DNA from: Triticum aestivum
Taxonomy: Eukaryota; Streptophyta; Magnoliopsida; Poales; Poaceae
Direction of reading: 5' to 3'
NCBI RefSeq assembly: GCF_018294505.1
Contig: NC_057807.1
Location: 266,630,192 to 266,694,191 of the forward strand
Length of the DNA stretch: 64,000 bases
This document shows, in pieces, positions 44,919-55,086 of this stretch; within the stretch, counting starts at the first letter, position 1, and every line of letters starts with the position of its first letter. The notes below the pieces were generated by a model. That model did not search any database. It had not been told where the DNA came from and was given only the letters and a program-made list of their open reading frames with translations. The position numbers and the translations under genes are program-made.

Positions 44919-47900
44919 GTGAAATTCCTCAAGGCTCAACTGGTCAAATTCCTCAAAACTTGTCTTTTCGAAAAATCTTCTGAGAACGCATATGACCTCT
45001 CCAAATTCCTCGCACCTACACTCTGTTCACAAGTACTCATGTCCGCTGCTGAATCACTAGGTTCTCATCAACTTAACTCATTTGCAGCGTTCCTCGAAGA
45101 AAAACTGCATACTTCTTCAGAGTGTTCAATTGTTCAAATTCCTCATCTGAAGAAAATGGCTGAAGGAAAGAGACCGCAGAAAGGAGGAAAGAAACCGGAG
45201 GTCATGACTGCTTTCGAGATCCCTGATGAAATATACAAGGATTATTGCACACCTGATGAAGCCAAGTTTGGCAAAGAAAACAAGAATCAGCGCAAAGTAC
45301 GCATTCAGAGGATTGAACGAAGATGGGCACGAGAATGGAGGGAATATCGATATGTTACTCCAAAGTACATGAAGAAATTCGCCTTAAATCCTCCATGCCC
45401 AAGAGCTCCATTGGCACCTGGCCAAGTCGCTGATCCCACTAGCATCAAAAGTGGTGAAGACTTTCCTGAAGAATGGGCTAGGCGCCAAGCAAAATTGGCA
45501 AGACAAGCCAAGGAGGCAGTGAGGAAATTCAATGAGGATTCTGCTGCTGCTGCTGCCGCTGAGACCTCGGTCAAGCCGAGGAAATCAATGCCGAAGAAGC
45601 CTGCTCGCAAGCCAAGTGCTTCACCATCAGCGCCCTCACGGCCAAGTTCCTCAGCCGCGCCCTCACGGCAAATTCCTCAGACTACTGCTGCTCCATCAAA
45701 GTCCTCAGCAGCTCCCTCCAAGTCCTCAACTCCTGTGCATCTGGCTACATGTCAAAGGACTCAGGGTTTCTCAATTGCTTCTGGTGTCTCAGCGAGTTCC
45801 TCAGCTGCACCAATGTCCTCATCAGGCCCCACTCTGCTGAAGACAAAAGCAACAGCTGGACGCGGTCCTCGGCCAAGTCCAAGAAAGAAACAGGTTGCTT
45901 TCCAAGTGCCCTTTGATGATGAGGCTTCTGATGGAGAACTTGCAGAAATCATCAGAGACAGACAAGCAAAGGCCGCTAGAGCCAAAGGCACATCTGTGCC
46001 ACTGCTTCTGGATCCGAAGAAGATCCTCGACTACATTGACTTATGGCATAAGGATCCCAACACTCCAATGCCTGATCTGCCTCTGACTCCTGGTCAAAGT
46101 CATATGCTGACCCATTTCATCTCTCAAGAGAAATGGAAGTTTGAAAAGGCTCATGAGATAAAGAGAGCACAAGCTAGAAAGAAGAAGCTTCTGAAGAAGA
46201 ACGTTGTCAGATTCACACCTGAAGAACTTCTCAAGGCTCAATCTGAGATCCAAGCCCTCAGCAAAGATTTCGATGCATACAATGCTGATTGGCAAGGAGC
46301 CAAAGTAAGATTCGTCAATTTGACGAAGAAAATGACAACTGTTGTAGGCCCATCGCAACAAGAAAATCCTCAGGCTGCAGACTCTGCTCAGCCTGCTGAA
46401 GAACATGCCAGCACTTTTGATGACTTTCAGCCTGCTGATGAGAATACAAGTTCCAGGGCTGATGACTCCATCCCAGCCGCTGAAGAAATTCCCAGGGCAT
46501 CCACTAGTGGTGCGCCTGAAGAAACTGAAGGGATCAGGGCAACTACACCAGTTGCGCCTCAAGAAAATGAACCACAGTCCTCAGCTCCTCTTGCGCCAAC
46601 ACCAACTCCAATTCTTCCTTCTGCTTATGAAGTGAAGAAGACCAAGGCTGCAGAGCGAGCTGCAGTGAAGAAAAGGAAGGCATCAGCTGCGTCAAATTCT
46701 TCGGCCGCAAAGAAAATGAAGCCAATGACCAGCTCGTTTGAAAATCCTATTGATGCCATTCCGATTTCCTCCATGTCATCCAAGGAAATTGTTCCTTATG
46801 GAGAAGACTACAAGATCCCAAGCGGATCTGATGAAGAAAATCATTATGTTGCTACCTCAGAGCAGTTTGATGAAGAAATTGAAGTGGAAACATTCCCTTC
46901 AACGCCAGTCGTTTCCTCACCTATGCCTCAGTTCACAGCTGAAGAGGCTGGTGTTGAGGAAATTGAAAAAGAAGATGAAGATGTGGATATTGGATGCACT
47001 ACACCAGTGATGAACGATGACTTTTGGGAAAGTCAGCATCCCAATACTCCTCTCTTCACTCCTATTCAACAAATTCCTCAGTCCCCGGCTACAACTGTTC
47101 AAATGGGCTCTGAAGAAACTCATCCCACATCGTCTGTTCATGAAGAAATTCCAGCCGCTAGTGCTGAAGAACCTGCTGCTGCTGATCCCCAAACTGCACA
47201 AGAAGAGGAACCAGAAATTCCTCAGCCTGAAGCACCTGAGATCGTCATTCCTGAGGTTGTGCTGCAAATCACTGACACTCCTCTGCCCAAACCGAAGAAT
47301 CCGTTCTCTAGCAAGCAAAAATTCAAGGCTGAAGACTTCTTTTCTGAGCATGTGTTCTTCACTGATTACAATCCATATGACTCTGCTCGCATAAGGAAGA
47401 GACGTTTCTGGACTGCTACTCAAGCCAACTTCTATTCCTCAGTGCTCTTTGACAAGGACAAAATCTTCGATCATGAACATATTCCTCATGTGGATATGGA
47501 ATCTCTGTCGTGCTTCGAGCCAGTCCTTCGAGTTATTCACGATGCAGGACTACTGAATTTCTGCACTGATATCTGTGATTGGAATGAAGAACTCATTCTT
47601 CAGTTCTATGCCACTTTGCATATCACCGGAGATGCTGAAGATGTCAATTCATGGGTGCTGGATTGGATGACAGAAAACACTCACTATAAGGCACCAGCAA
47701 CTGAATTGCTTCGTGTCCTTCCTCTTGATCCTCCCCATGCCAGTGCACGTTGCATCTACAATGACCGCGAACTGACAGATCATTATATGCAAGTGCTCAT
47801 GAAGCCTTTGAAGCCAGGGCAGGCCCCACGAACCAAATTCCTCGTCAAGGAATTGCTATATGTGCCTCGGACTGTCTATCGCATCCTGACGAAGACAATG

Positions 47901-48743
47901 AGTCCTATCAAAGGCCACGACTCAAATGATGAAGATGTCGTTGGCATCATGAAGAACATGCTTTTCAACATCATTCATGGCGTTCCCGTCAACTTCCATG
48001 ATTTCTTCATGAGGACTCTGGCTAATGTTGCTATGTCACCTTTTGAGCTGAAGCCCTATGCGCCTTGGATTATGAGATTCATAAGGGCAAGATCTTCACT
48101 GAATTACAAGGCTGACACTCTGAACCATGGTAGCTACTTGCCGCCCATTGAAGTCCTCAAGCGACCAGTTTCATCATCTGATGATAAGGGCAAGGCAGCT
48201 GCTGTGATCGATGAAGGCACTCGTCCATTGGATGGTCAATTCCGTCTAGCTACATCTTACTCCACCAATGACGATTCTGCAACACATGACACTGCCGCAA
48301 ATACATCAGCCAAGCAAAAGCCTCAAGCAACAGCACCCAGGGTGATGACTGACCGTGAGTTACTCCTCAGTCTTCATCAGAAGGTTGATCGCAATCACAA
48401 ATGGGTGAAGCGTCAGTTTGCTGCAATTCTTCACAACATGACCTCAACCCATAATGCAGTGAAGAAAAATCAGTATCACCTTCATGAAACCCTCAACCGC
48501 ACCTGGGCTGTTCTCACTCATGTATATTCCGCGGAAGAACTGAAGACTATGGGTCTCCAGGAAGCATTTGACTGGTCTGCACCACCTCCGAAGAAATTCA
48601 AGAGAGTCAAAGTTCCTGATCTGGTGGCCAGCTCTTATTCTTCATCGCGTGAAACTGATGAGCATGAAGATTTGGACGACACTGCGGCAGGCCCTACTTC
48701 AACGAACAACCCCGACAACGCTGGCGCTCCTCCATCGACTTGA
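44919..48743 (+). CDS. Extra (env-position) ORF of Maximus-like Sirevirus, intact
   Basis: An open frame of 1274 codons. A more natural start is the ATG at 45156 (MAEGKRPQKGGKKPE), giving 1195 residues. By position after pol it corresponds to the envelope-like ORF of Sireviruses. Counting from 44919, residues about 80-210 are basic with Trp/Arg-rich text (RRWAREWREYRY). Residues 210-330 are Ser/Ala/Pro-rich and about 480-790 are acidic/Pro-rich and probably disordered. A conserved-looking globular region covers about 790-1090 (NPFSSKQKFKAEDFFSEHVF onward). The C-terminus has an amphipathic helix region and an acidic end. I see no signal peptide, transmembrane segment or furin-like site, so an envelope role is not supported by the sequence. 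The function is unknown. Confidence 0.85.
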   Translation: MKFLKAQLVKFLKTCLFEKSSENAYDLSKFLAPTLCSQVLMSAAESLGSHQLNSFAAFLEEKLHTSSECSIVQIPHLKKMAEGKRPQKGGKKPEVMTAFEIPDEIYKDYCTPDEAKFGKENKNQRKVRIQRIERRWAREWREYRYVTPKYMKKFALNPPCPRAPLAPGQVADPTSIKSGEDFPEEWARRQAKLARQAKEAVRKFNEDSAAAAAAETSVKPRKSMPKKPARKPSASPSAPSRPSSSAAPSRQIPQTTAAPSKSSAAPSKSSTPVHLATCQRTQGFSIASGVSASSSAAPMSSSGPTLLKTKATAGRGPRPSPRKKQVAFQVPFDDEASDGELAEIIRDRQAKAARAKGTSVPLLLDPKKILDYIDLWHKDPNTPMPDLPLTPGQSHMLTHFISQEKWKFEKAHEIKRAQARKKKLLKKNVVRFTPEELLKAQSEIQALSKDFDAYNADWQGAKVRFVNLTKKMTTVVGPSQQENPQAADSAQPAEEHASTFDDFQPADENTSSRADDSIPAAEEIPRASTSGAPEETEGIRATTPVAPQENEPQSSAPLAPTPTPILPSAYEVKKTKAAERAAVKKRKASAASNSSAAKKMKPMTSSFENPIDAIPISSMSSKEIVPYGEDYKIPSGSDEENHYVATSEQFDEEIEVETFPSTPVVSSPMPQFTAEEAGVEEIEKEDEDVDIGCTTPVMNDDFWESQHPNTPLFTPIQQIPQSPATTVQMGSEETHPTSSVHEEIPAASAEEPAAADPQTAQEEEPEIPQPEAPEIVIPEVVLQITDTPLPKPKNPFSSKQKFKAEDFFSEHVFFTDYNPYDSARIRKRRFWTATQANFYSSVLFDKDKIFDHEHIPHVDMESLSCFEPVLRVIHDAGLLNFCTDICDWNEELILQFYATLHITGDAEDVNSWVLDWMTENTHYKAPATELLRVLPLDPPHASARCIYNDRELTDHYMQVLMKPLKPGQAPRTKFLVKELLYVPRTVYRILTKTMSPIKGHDSNDEDVVGIMKNMLFNIIHGVPVNFHDFFMRTLANVAMSPFELKPYAPWIMRFIRARSSLNYKADTLNHGSYLPPIEVLKRPVSSSDDKGKAAAVIDEGTRPLDGQFRLATSYSTNDDSATHDTAANTSAKQKPQATAPRVMTDRELLLSLHQKVDRNHKWVKRQFAAILHNMTSTHNAVKKNQYHLHETLNRTWAVLTHVYSAEELKTMGLQEAFDWSAPPPKKFKRVKVPDLVASSYSSSRETDEHEDLDDTAAGPTSTNNPDNAGAPPST

Positions 48744-49308
48744 AATTCTTCAGGGGCGTTAGTCCTCAGTTTCGATCCTTTTGGTCATTTGATGACAAAG
48801 GGGGAGAAATCTGAGTTAGTCTTCAAGCGGGTTTATATTATGGGCGTTTTGTTAAGTTACAACTCTCGTTCTTCCGAAACTTTTATTGGATCGAGTTGTA
48901 ATCTTAAATCCGATGGTGCCCTGATACTTTTGGACGGTGCATTGTGCTCTGACTTTGATGCACTGTGCTCTGATACTTTTGATGTGTTATTCTGCATGCT
49001 TATTCCTCGTTAATATTATTGCACGCATGCTGAATCTCATCAGGCACCATATTTCATCATGCATTTCAAATTCTTCATATTATATATCAAATGCGTGTAT
49101 GAATTACAAGATATAGGGGGAGATCTCCATGATTCAATTCTTCAAATGTGCATTGCCTCAAAAGCAAATTCCTCACTATGCACATATTCAGGGGGAGTTC
49201 TTCTATATCTTGCAATCAAATTCCTCAATATCAGTATTTACACTTCATATGTTTATCCCCGTTGAAAACTTAACCTATGTTGTCATCAATCACCAAAAAG
49301 GGGGAGAT
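48744..49308 (+). other. 3' non-coding region with four polypurine tracts
   Basis: Purine tracts built on AGGGGGAG stand at 48796-48809, 49115-49124, 49189-49200 and 49295-49307; the last abuts the 3' LTR and is the primer for plus-strand synthesis. Repeated polypurine tracts upstream of the 3' LTR are a described Sirevirus hallmark. The ORFs here are not convincing. Confidence 0.82.
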
Positions 49309-50842
49309 TGTAAGTGCATCTAGTGCCCCTTAGTGATTTTGGTGTATTGAAGACTTATAGGTTAAGTGACTGATGCGTTTGTGAGTGTACACAGGTCTAT
49401 AAGTCTATGAGGAGTTTGATATTTACAGAGAAAGTCGACCCCTAAAAATGAAGTTCTTCGACTGAAGACTTTGATATTCTGAAGACTTTCTGAAGACTTT
49501 GAAAGTGAAGAAATTGGTGTGACCTTGAAGACTTGGTATTCATTCGAGGAATATGAAGCGTGAAGACTTTTGTTTTCGTAGTTTCATTTTCTCTTTCTTG
49601 AGTCATAGGAAACACCGTACTGTTAAAGGGGGTCGAGGAAATACTAAGGAAAAATTTCCATGTGATGCTCAACTCAAAATCCTACACCTACCAATCCCTT
49701 CGAGTGAAGCCATTGGAAATCTCATACAGTTCAGTCAATTTCTTCAGTGACAGAGACGCAGTTCTTCTGGTCACTGAGGACTTTGCTCTGACTGAGGAGT
49801 TAGGAATTCGCCAGTGCGAATTGCCTACACAGTGAGGAACATGATAGCCCTGAGGAATTTGAGAGTCAAATTTCCGACCGTTGCTGTGCTGCGCGCCGGC
49901 TGTCCAAAATATCTTATCCACCTAACGGTCATATCATTGAAGGGCATTTATGTCTTATCATGTCGGGCTGCTCCCTAGGCTATAAATAGCCGCCCCCTAC
50001 AACCACTAGTTGGTTGGCTGCTCCGAGAGAACTTGACACTTGTCATCTGAGAGCAACCCATCCTCCGAGGACTTTGAGCGAAAATCATCAAGTGAGGAAA
50101 ATCCCAAAACCAAACCCCCACAAACCCAAAGTGATTGAGCATCACTGAAGAAATTGATCCTGCGTGGATCCGACGCTTGTTACCTTTGAAGACTGTGCTT
50201 CTTCCAGACGGTTAGGCGTCAAGGTCTAGAGCATCCAAGAGGAATTGTGGATCGCCGAGTGACCAAGTCTGTGAAGGTTTGGAAGTCACCTGAAGACTTA
50301 CCACGAGTGATTGGACGAGGCCTGGGTGGTCTTAGTTCAAGGAGAATACGGTGAGGACTGGGTGTCCTGAGTTGCGGCTCAGAGACTGGGTGTCCGGGAC
50401 TGTGTGTCCTCGAGTTTAAATACTCAGCCGCTCCAACCAGACGTACAACTGAGACAGCAGTTGGAACTGGTTTACCAAATCATTGTCTTCACCAACTAAC
50501 TGGTTCTATTTCCTCAACTCTTTCATTTCCTCATTACTGTGTTGTATGTTGTTCATATCTGTGCTTGAAGACTTTGACTGAAGACTTCCACAGATTCCTC
50601 AGTTCAATTTCTTCAGTCTGTTTGTCTTCATCTTGTTATCCTGTGTTTACGCTTTCTGTACTCTGTGCTAGTCTTCATTTCATCATGATGACTATGTTTG
50701 TATCCTGTTATGTTTACTTCTGAGTACTTATTCCGCTGCAAGTAGTTCTTCGCTAAGGAATTTCCTCACCAGCAAATTCCTCAGTGAAGAATTCATAAAA
50801 ATCGCCTATTCACCCCCCTCTAGTCGATATAACGCACTTTCA
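49309..50842 (+). repeat. 3' LTR of Maximus-like element
   Basis: 1534 bp, the same length as the 5' LTR, with seven substitutions by eye. The TATA box is at 49981-49988. Confidence 0.95.
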
Positions 50843-50960
50843 CTCTCCGATCTATCTATCTTCTTTGGCCAAGTTTGATTGATTTTTCTTCAGTGGGAGT
50901 AGTGTTTTGTAGTGGGTTTAATCTTGCGCTGCTCTAACCCAGTGACAATAAGGGCCTGAA
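50843..50960 (+). repeat. Athila-like gypsy LTR fragment, right part
   Basis: It continues the LTR cut at 24990. TTGATTGATTTTTCTTCAGT and the following GGGTTTAATCTTGCG align with the Fatima-like LTR at about 52322-52376. Homology stops near 50955, so the rest of this LTR and its element are missing. Confidence 0.7.
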
Positions 50961-51190
50961 CATTTATTATATTTTTCTTTTTGCGAGAAAACTTCCAATC
51001 TATTCATATTCAATCATGACAGTACAACGAACGCCAATAATAATAATTATTACATCCAGATCTATAGACCACCTAGCGACGACTACATGCACTAAAGCGA
51101 GCCAAAGGCACGCCACTGTCATCGCCCCTCCCTGGCTGGAGCCGGGAAAAACTTGCTGTAGTAGACAATCAGGAAGTCGTCGTGCTAAGG
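50961..51190 (-). other. Possible reverse-oriented retroposon fragment
   Basis: A T-rich start (ATTTTTCTTTTTGCGAG) followed by unique-looking sequence could be the complement of a non-LTR 3' end with its A-rich tail. No coding motif is visible. The assignment is weak. Confidence 0.25.
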
Positions 51191-51510
51191 CCCCATAGGA
51201 CTAGTGACGGGGTCGGAGACCTGGAGTGCCTAACGTAAAGGAGACCGGCCTCGAACTTGACCAGGGCCCACCAGGCCCAGAGAGAATCATGGAATCCTAG
51301 GAAGGAGAGGGCAATGACCGTGTACCCCAAGGAAGAAGGCGGCGACCATATAGATCTGATCTCTTCTCCGTGTAAACCCTAGACCTCTCATGTCTATATA
51401 AAGGGAGGTCTAGGGTCCTCATTAGGGATCCAATGTGGAACTCAACTCTCGGTAGACATCCCAAACACCATTGTAATCCTCTGCACGAGGTATCCGCTCA
51501 CCATGAATAC
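51191..51510 (+). repeat. Possible LTR/promoter fragment of another retroelement
   Basis: TCTATATAAAGGGAGGTCTA at about 51393-51412, preceded by GTAAACCCTAGACC and followed by GGTAGACATCCC text, has the look of a gypsy U3/R junction. Neither LTR end is visible; it was cut by the Fatima-like element starting at 51511. Confidence 0.35.
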
Positions 51511-53081
51511 TGTTATGTCTCCAACATATCTATAATTTTTGATTGTTCCATGCTATTATATTACCCGTTTTGGATGTTTATGGGCTTTACTTTACACATT
51601 TATATCATTTTTGGGACTAACCTACTAACCGGAGGCCCAGCCCATATTGCTGTTTTTTTGCCTATTTCAGTGTTTCGAAGAAAAGGAATATCAAACGGAG
51701 TCCAAACGGAATGAAACCTTCGGGAGCGTGATTTTTGGAACAAACATGATCCAGAGGACTTGGAGTGCAAGTCAAGAAGCAATCGAGGCGGCCACGAGGG
51801 TGGAGGGCGCCCCCCTACTGGGCGCGCCCCCTATCTCATGGGCCCCTCGGGAGTCCACCGAACTACTTCTTCCTCCTATATATACACACGTACCCCGAGA
51901 ACATCAAAGGCGACCACGAAAAACTATTTCCACCACCGTAACCTTCTGTATCCGCGAGATCCCATCTTGGAGCCTTCGCCGGTGCTCTGCCGGAGGGGGA
52001 ATCAACCACGGAGGGCTTCTACATCAACACCATAGCCTCTCCAATGAGTTCTGAGTAGTTTACCACAGACCTTCGGGTCCATAGTTATTAGCTAGATGGC
52101 TTCTTCTCTCTTTTTGGATCTCAATACCATGTTCTCCTCGATCTTCTTGGAGATCTATTCGATGTAACTCTTTTTGCGGTGTGTTTGTCGAGACCGATGA
52201 ATTGTGGGTTTATGATCAAGTTTATCTATGAGAAATATTTGAATCTCCTCTGAATTCTTTTATGTGTGATTAAGTTATCTTTGCAAGTCTCTTTGAATTA
52301 TCAGTTTGGTTTGTCCTACTAGATTGATCTTTCTTGCAATGGGAGAAGTGCTTAGTTTTGGGTTCAATCTTGCGGTGTCCTTTCCCAATGACAGCAGGGG
52401 CAGCAAGGCACGTATTGTATTGTTGCCATCCAGGATAAAAAGATTGGGTTTATATCATATTGCATGAGTTTATCCCTCTACATCATGTCATCTTTCTTAA
52501 TGCGTTACTCTGTTCTTTATAAACTTAATACTCTAGATGCATGCTGGATAGCGATCGATTTGTGGAGTAATAGTAGTAGATGCAGGCAGGAGTCGGTCTA
52601 CTTGTCACGGACATGATGCCTATATACATGATCATGCCTAGATAATCTCATAGTTATTCGCTTTTCTATCAATTGCTCGACAATAATTTGTTCACCCACC
52701 ATAATACTTATGTTATCTTGAGAGAAGCCACTAGTGAAACCTATGGCCTCTGGGTCTATCTTTTATCATATAAGCTTTCAATCTACTTTTATTTGCTTCT
52801 TTACTTTTCCAATCTATATTATAAAATACCAAAAATATATTTGTCTTATCATATTATCTCTATCAGATCTCACCTTCGCAAGTGGACTTGAAGGGATTGA
52901 CAACCCCTTTATTGCGTTGGTTACGAGTTCTTGCTTGTTTGTGTAGGTGCGTGGGACTTTTGAGGAGCCTCCTACAGGATTGATACCTTGGTTCTCAAAA
53001 ACTAAGGGAAAGACTTACGCTACTATTGCTGCATCACCCTTTCCTCTTCAAGGAAAACCAACGCAAGCTCAAGACGTAGCA
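51511..53081 (+). repeat. 5' LTR of Fatima/Athila-like element
   Basis: About 1.57 kb from TGTTATGTCTCCAAC to ACGTAGCA. It contains TATATATA near 51878-51887 as a promoter candidate and the TAGATGCATGCTGGATAGCG region seen in Triticeae Athila-like LTRs. Its beginning is homologous to the LTR fragment at 24248. Confidence 0.82.
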
Positions 53082-53092
53082 AGAAGGATTTC

Positions 53093-53110
53093 TGGCGCCG
53101 TTGCCGGGGA
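53093..53110 (+). other. Primer binding site of Fatima/Athila-like element
   Basis: TGGCGCCGTTGCCGGGGA, the motif found in Athila/Tat-lineage gypsy elements, complementary to aspartate tRNA according to the literature on these lineages. Confidence 0.88.
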
Positions 53111-53292
53111 GGTCTTTGCTCAAGTCAAGACATACCAATTACCCATCACAAACTCATCTCCCTCGCATTTACATTATTTGTCATTTGCCTCTCGTTTTCC
53201 TCTCCCCCACTTCACCCTTGCCATTTTATTCGCCCTCTCTTTCCCAATCTCCTCTCTCTTTCGCTTGTCTTTTTGTGTGCCTTTTTGCCCTT

Positions 53293-53928
53293 ATGGCTTT
53301 GCCTAAGAACATCGACCTTCATCTTAGGAGGTTGGAAGAGATTGAGTCAAACGTTACAAGTTTTATGACTTTACAATTTGAGCATAATAATTTCTTTAGA
53401 AAAGAGCTTAAAGAACAAAAAAGTTTTTTGGGGTTTATGAACAAAGAGCTTGATGATATGTCTAAAGAATTTTATGGTTTGAACTCTCAAATTACTCGGC
53501 TTGAAAATTCTGTAGCCTAAATTTCTGATAATCAAGCTACCTTAGTCAATAAGATGGCTGCCAAACCAGAAAAGTTAGGTGAAAATAATGATGAAGATCT
53601 TAAAGTTATTGATGTGTCCCCTATTAGATCTTTGTTTTGCAATATGAATCTTAATAATGATGGGACTGGAGATGAGTCAACTTTAGTTAAAAGGCGTCCC
53701 AATGATTCGGAGTTCTTAGATCTTGATGCTAAATTTGGTAAAAGAGGGATTGGAGAGGTCAAGACTTTAAATAGCATTGAACCCACTATCTTGGATTTTA
53801 AGGAATTTAACTATGATAATTGTTCTTTAGAAAGTTGTATTTCCTTGTTGCAATCCGTTGTGAATTCTCCTCATGCTTATAGTCAAAATAAAGCTTTTAT
53901 CAAACATATTGTTGATGCCTTGATGTAA
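53293..53928 (+). pseudogene. gag: Partial gag of Fatima/Athila-like element
   Basis: Starting at ATG 53293, about 75 codons are open to the TAA at 53518-53520. In that frame is an amphipathic, coiled-coil-like stretch (LHLRRLEEIESNVTSF and HNNFFRKELKEQKSF). Sequence of the same character continues through 53554-53928. A Copia/gypsy capsid fold is not identifiable and most of a normal Athila gag is missing. Stops at 53518 and 53926-53928 interrupt it. Confidence 0.65.
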
Positions 53929-54377
53929 TCATATGATGAAAAACTTAATGATGAGTGGGAACCTACTATAAAGATTAAAATTAAAGATCATGAGTGTTAT
54001 GCTTTATGTGATTTGGGTGCTAGTGTTTCCACGATTCCAAAAACTTTATGTGATATTCTAGGTTTCCATGATCTTGATGATTGCTCTTTAAATTTGCACC
54101 TTGCGGATTCCACCATTAAAAATCCAATGGGAAGGATCAATGATGTTCTCATTGTTGCAATAGAAATTTGGTGCCCGTAGATTTTATCGTTCTTGATATA
54201 GATTGCAATCTTTCTTGTCCTATTATTCTGGGTAGACCTTTCCTTAGAACGATTGGTGCGATTATTGATATGAAGGAAGGGAATATTAGATTCCAATTTC
54301 CATTAAGGAAAGGCATGGAGCTCTTTCCAAGAAAGAAAGTTAAATTACCTTATGAATCTATCATGCGAGCCACTTAA
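53929..54377 (+). pseudogene. Protease domain of Fatima/Athila-like element
   Basis: The frame after the stop at 53928 carries an aspartic protease core, CDLGASVSTIPKTLCDILGF (about 54010-54068), of the Athila D-L-G-A-S type, then LGRPFLRTIGAIIDMKEG (about 54229-54282). A one-base loss near 54165-54170 moves the second half into the frame of 54168-54377. The frame then ends and the spacer follows directly; RT and integrase are absent. Confidence 0.8.
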
Positions 54378-55086
54378 GAATTGAGTGCCAAAGATGGCAC
54401 TACTTAGATCTATCCTCGCTTTTATGCCTAGCTAGGGGCGTTAAACGATAGCGCTAGTTGGGAGGCAACCCAATTTATTTGTGTTTTTTGTTTTTGCTTC
54501 TGTTTAGTAATAAATTTTGCATCTACCTTATGTTTATATGTGTTTTTATGTTTTAATTAGTGTCTGTGCCAAGTAGAACCTATAGGATAACATATGGTGT
54601 TAGTTAATTCGATTCTGCTGAAAAACAGAAACTTTGCGCACACGAAAATAATTTTAGTAATTCACAGAAACGTGATTTTGCGTTGATTCTTTTTGCTCTA
54701 GATCAATAGACAAATTTCCCAGGACTTCCTATTTCGGTAGGATTTTTAGAGTTCCAGAAGTATTCGAGAGTTACAGATTTCTACAGACTGTTCTGTTTTT
54801 GTCAGATTCTATTTTGTGTGTGTTGTTTGCTTATTTTGATGCATCTATGGCTAGTATTAAGTGGTATGAACCATAGAGAACTTTAAATACAGTAGGTTTA
54901 ACACCAATATAAATAAAGCACGAGTTCATTACAGTACCTTATGTGGCGGTTTTTCTTTGTTTCACTAACAGAGCTTATGAGATTTCCTGTTGAGTTTTGT
55001 GTTGTGAAGTTTTCAAGTTTTGGGTAAAGATTTGATGGACTATGGAATAAGGAGTGGCAAGAGCCTAAGTTTGTGTATGCCCATGG
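54378..55086 (+). other. Fatima-like non-coding spacer, left part
   Basis: It begins GGGGCGTTAAACGATAGCGC and GGGAGGCAACCCAATTTATT, phrases typical of the post-pol spacer of Triticeae Athila-like elements. There is no gene. It is cut by Copia B at 55087; CATGG at 55082-55086 is the target duplication. Confidence 0.7.

Larger units (their letters stand above)
24991..50842 (+). mobile_element. Maximus-like Sirevirus (Copia), split by a LARD-like element
   Basis: Two 1534-bp LTRs (24991-26524 and 49309-50842) start TGTAAGTGCATCTAGTGCCC, which I recognise as the Maximus family. Flanks CTCTA (24986-24990) and CTCTC (50843-50847) form a near-perfect 5-bp target duplication. Without the 11-kb insertion at 29984-41022 its own length is about 14.8 kb. 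The order is gag, protease-integrase-RT-RNase H, extra ORF, multiple polypurine tracts, LTR, as in Sireviruses. By eye the LTRs differ at seven positions (about 0.5%), so the insertion looks recent. Confidence 0.92.
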
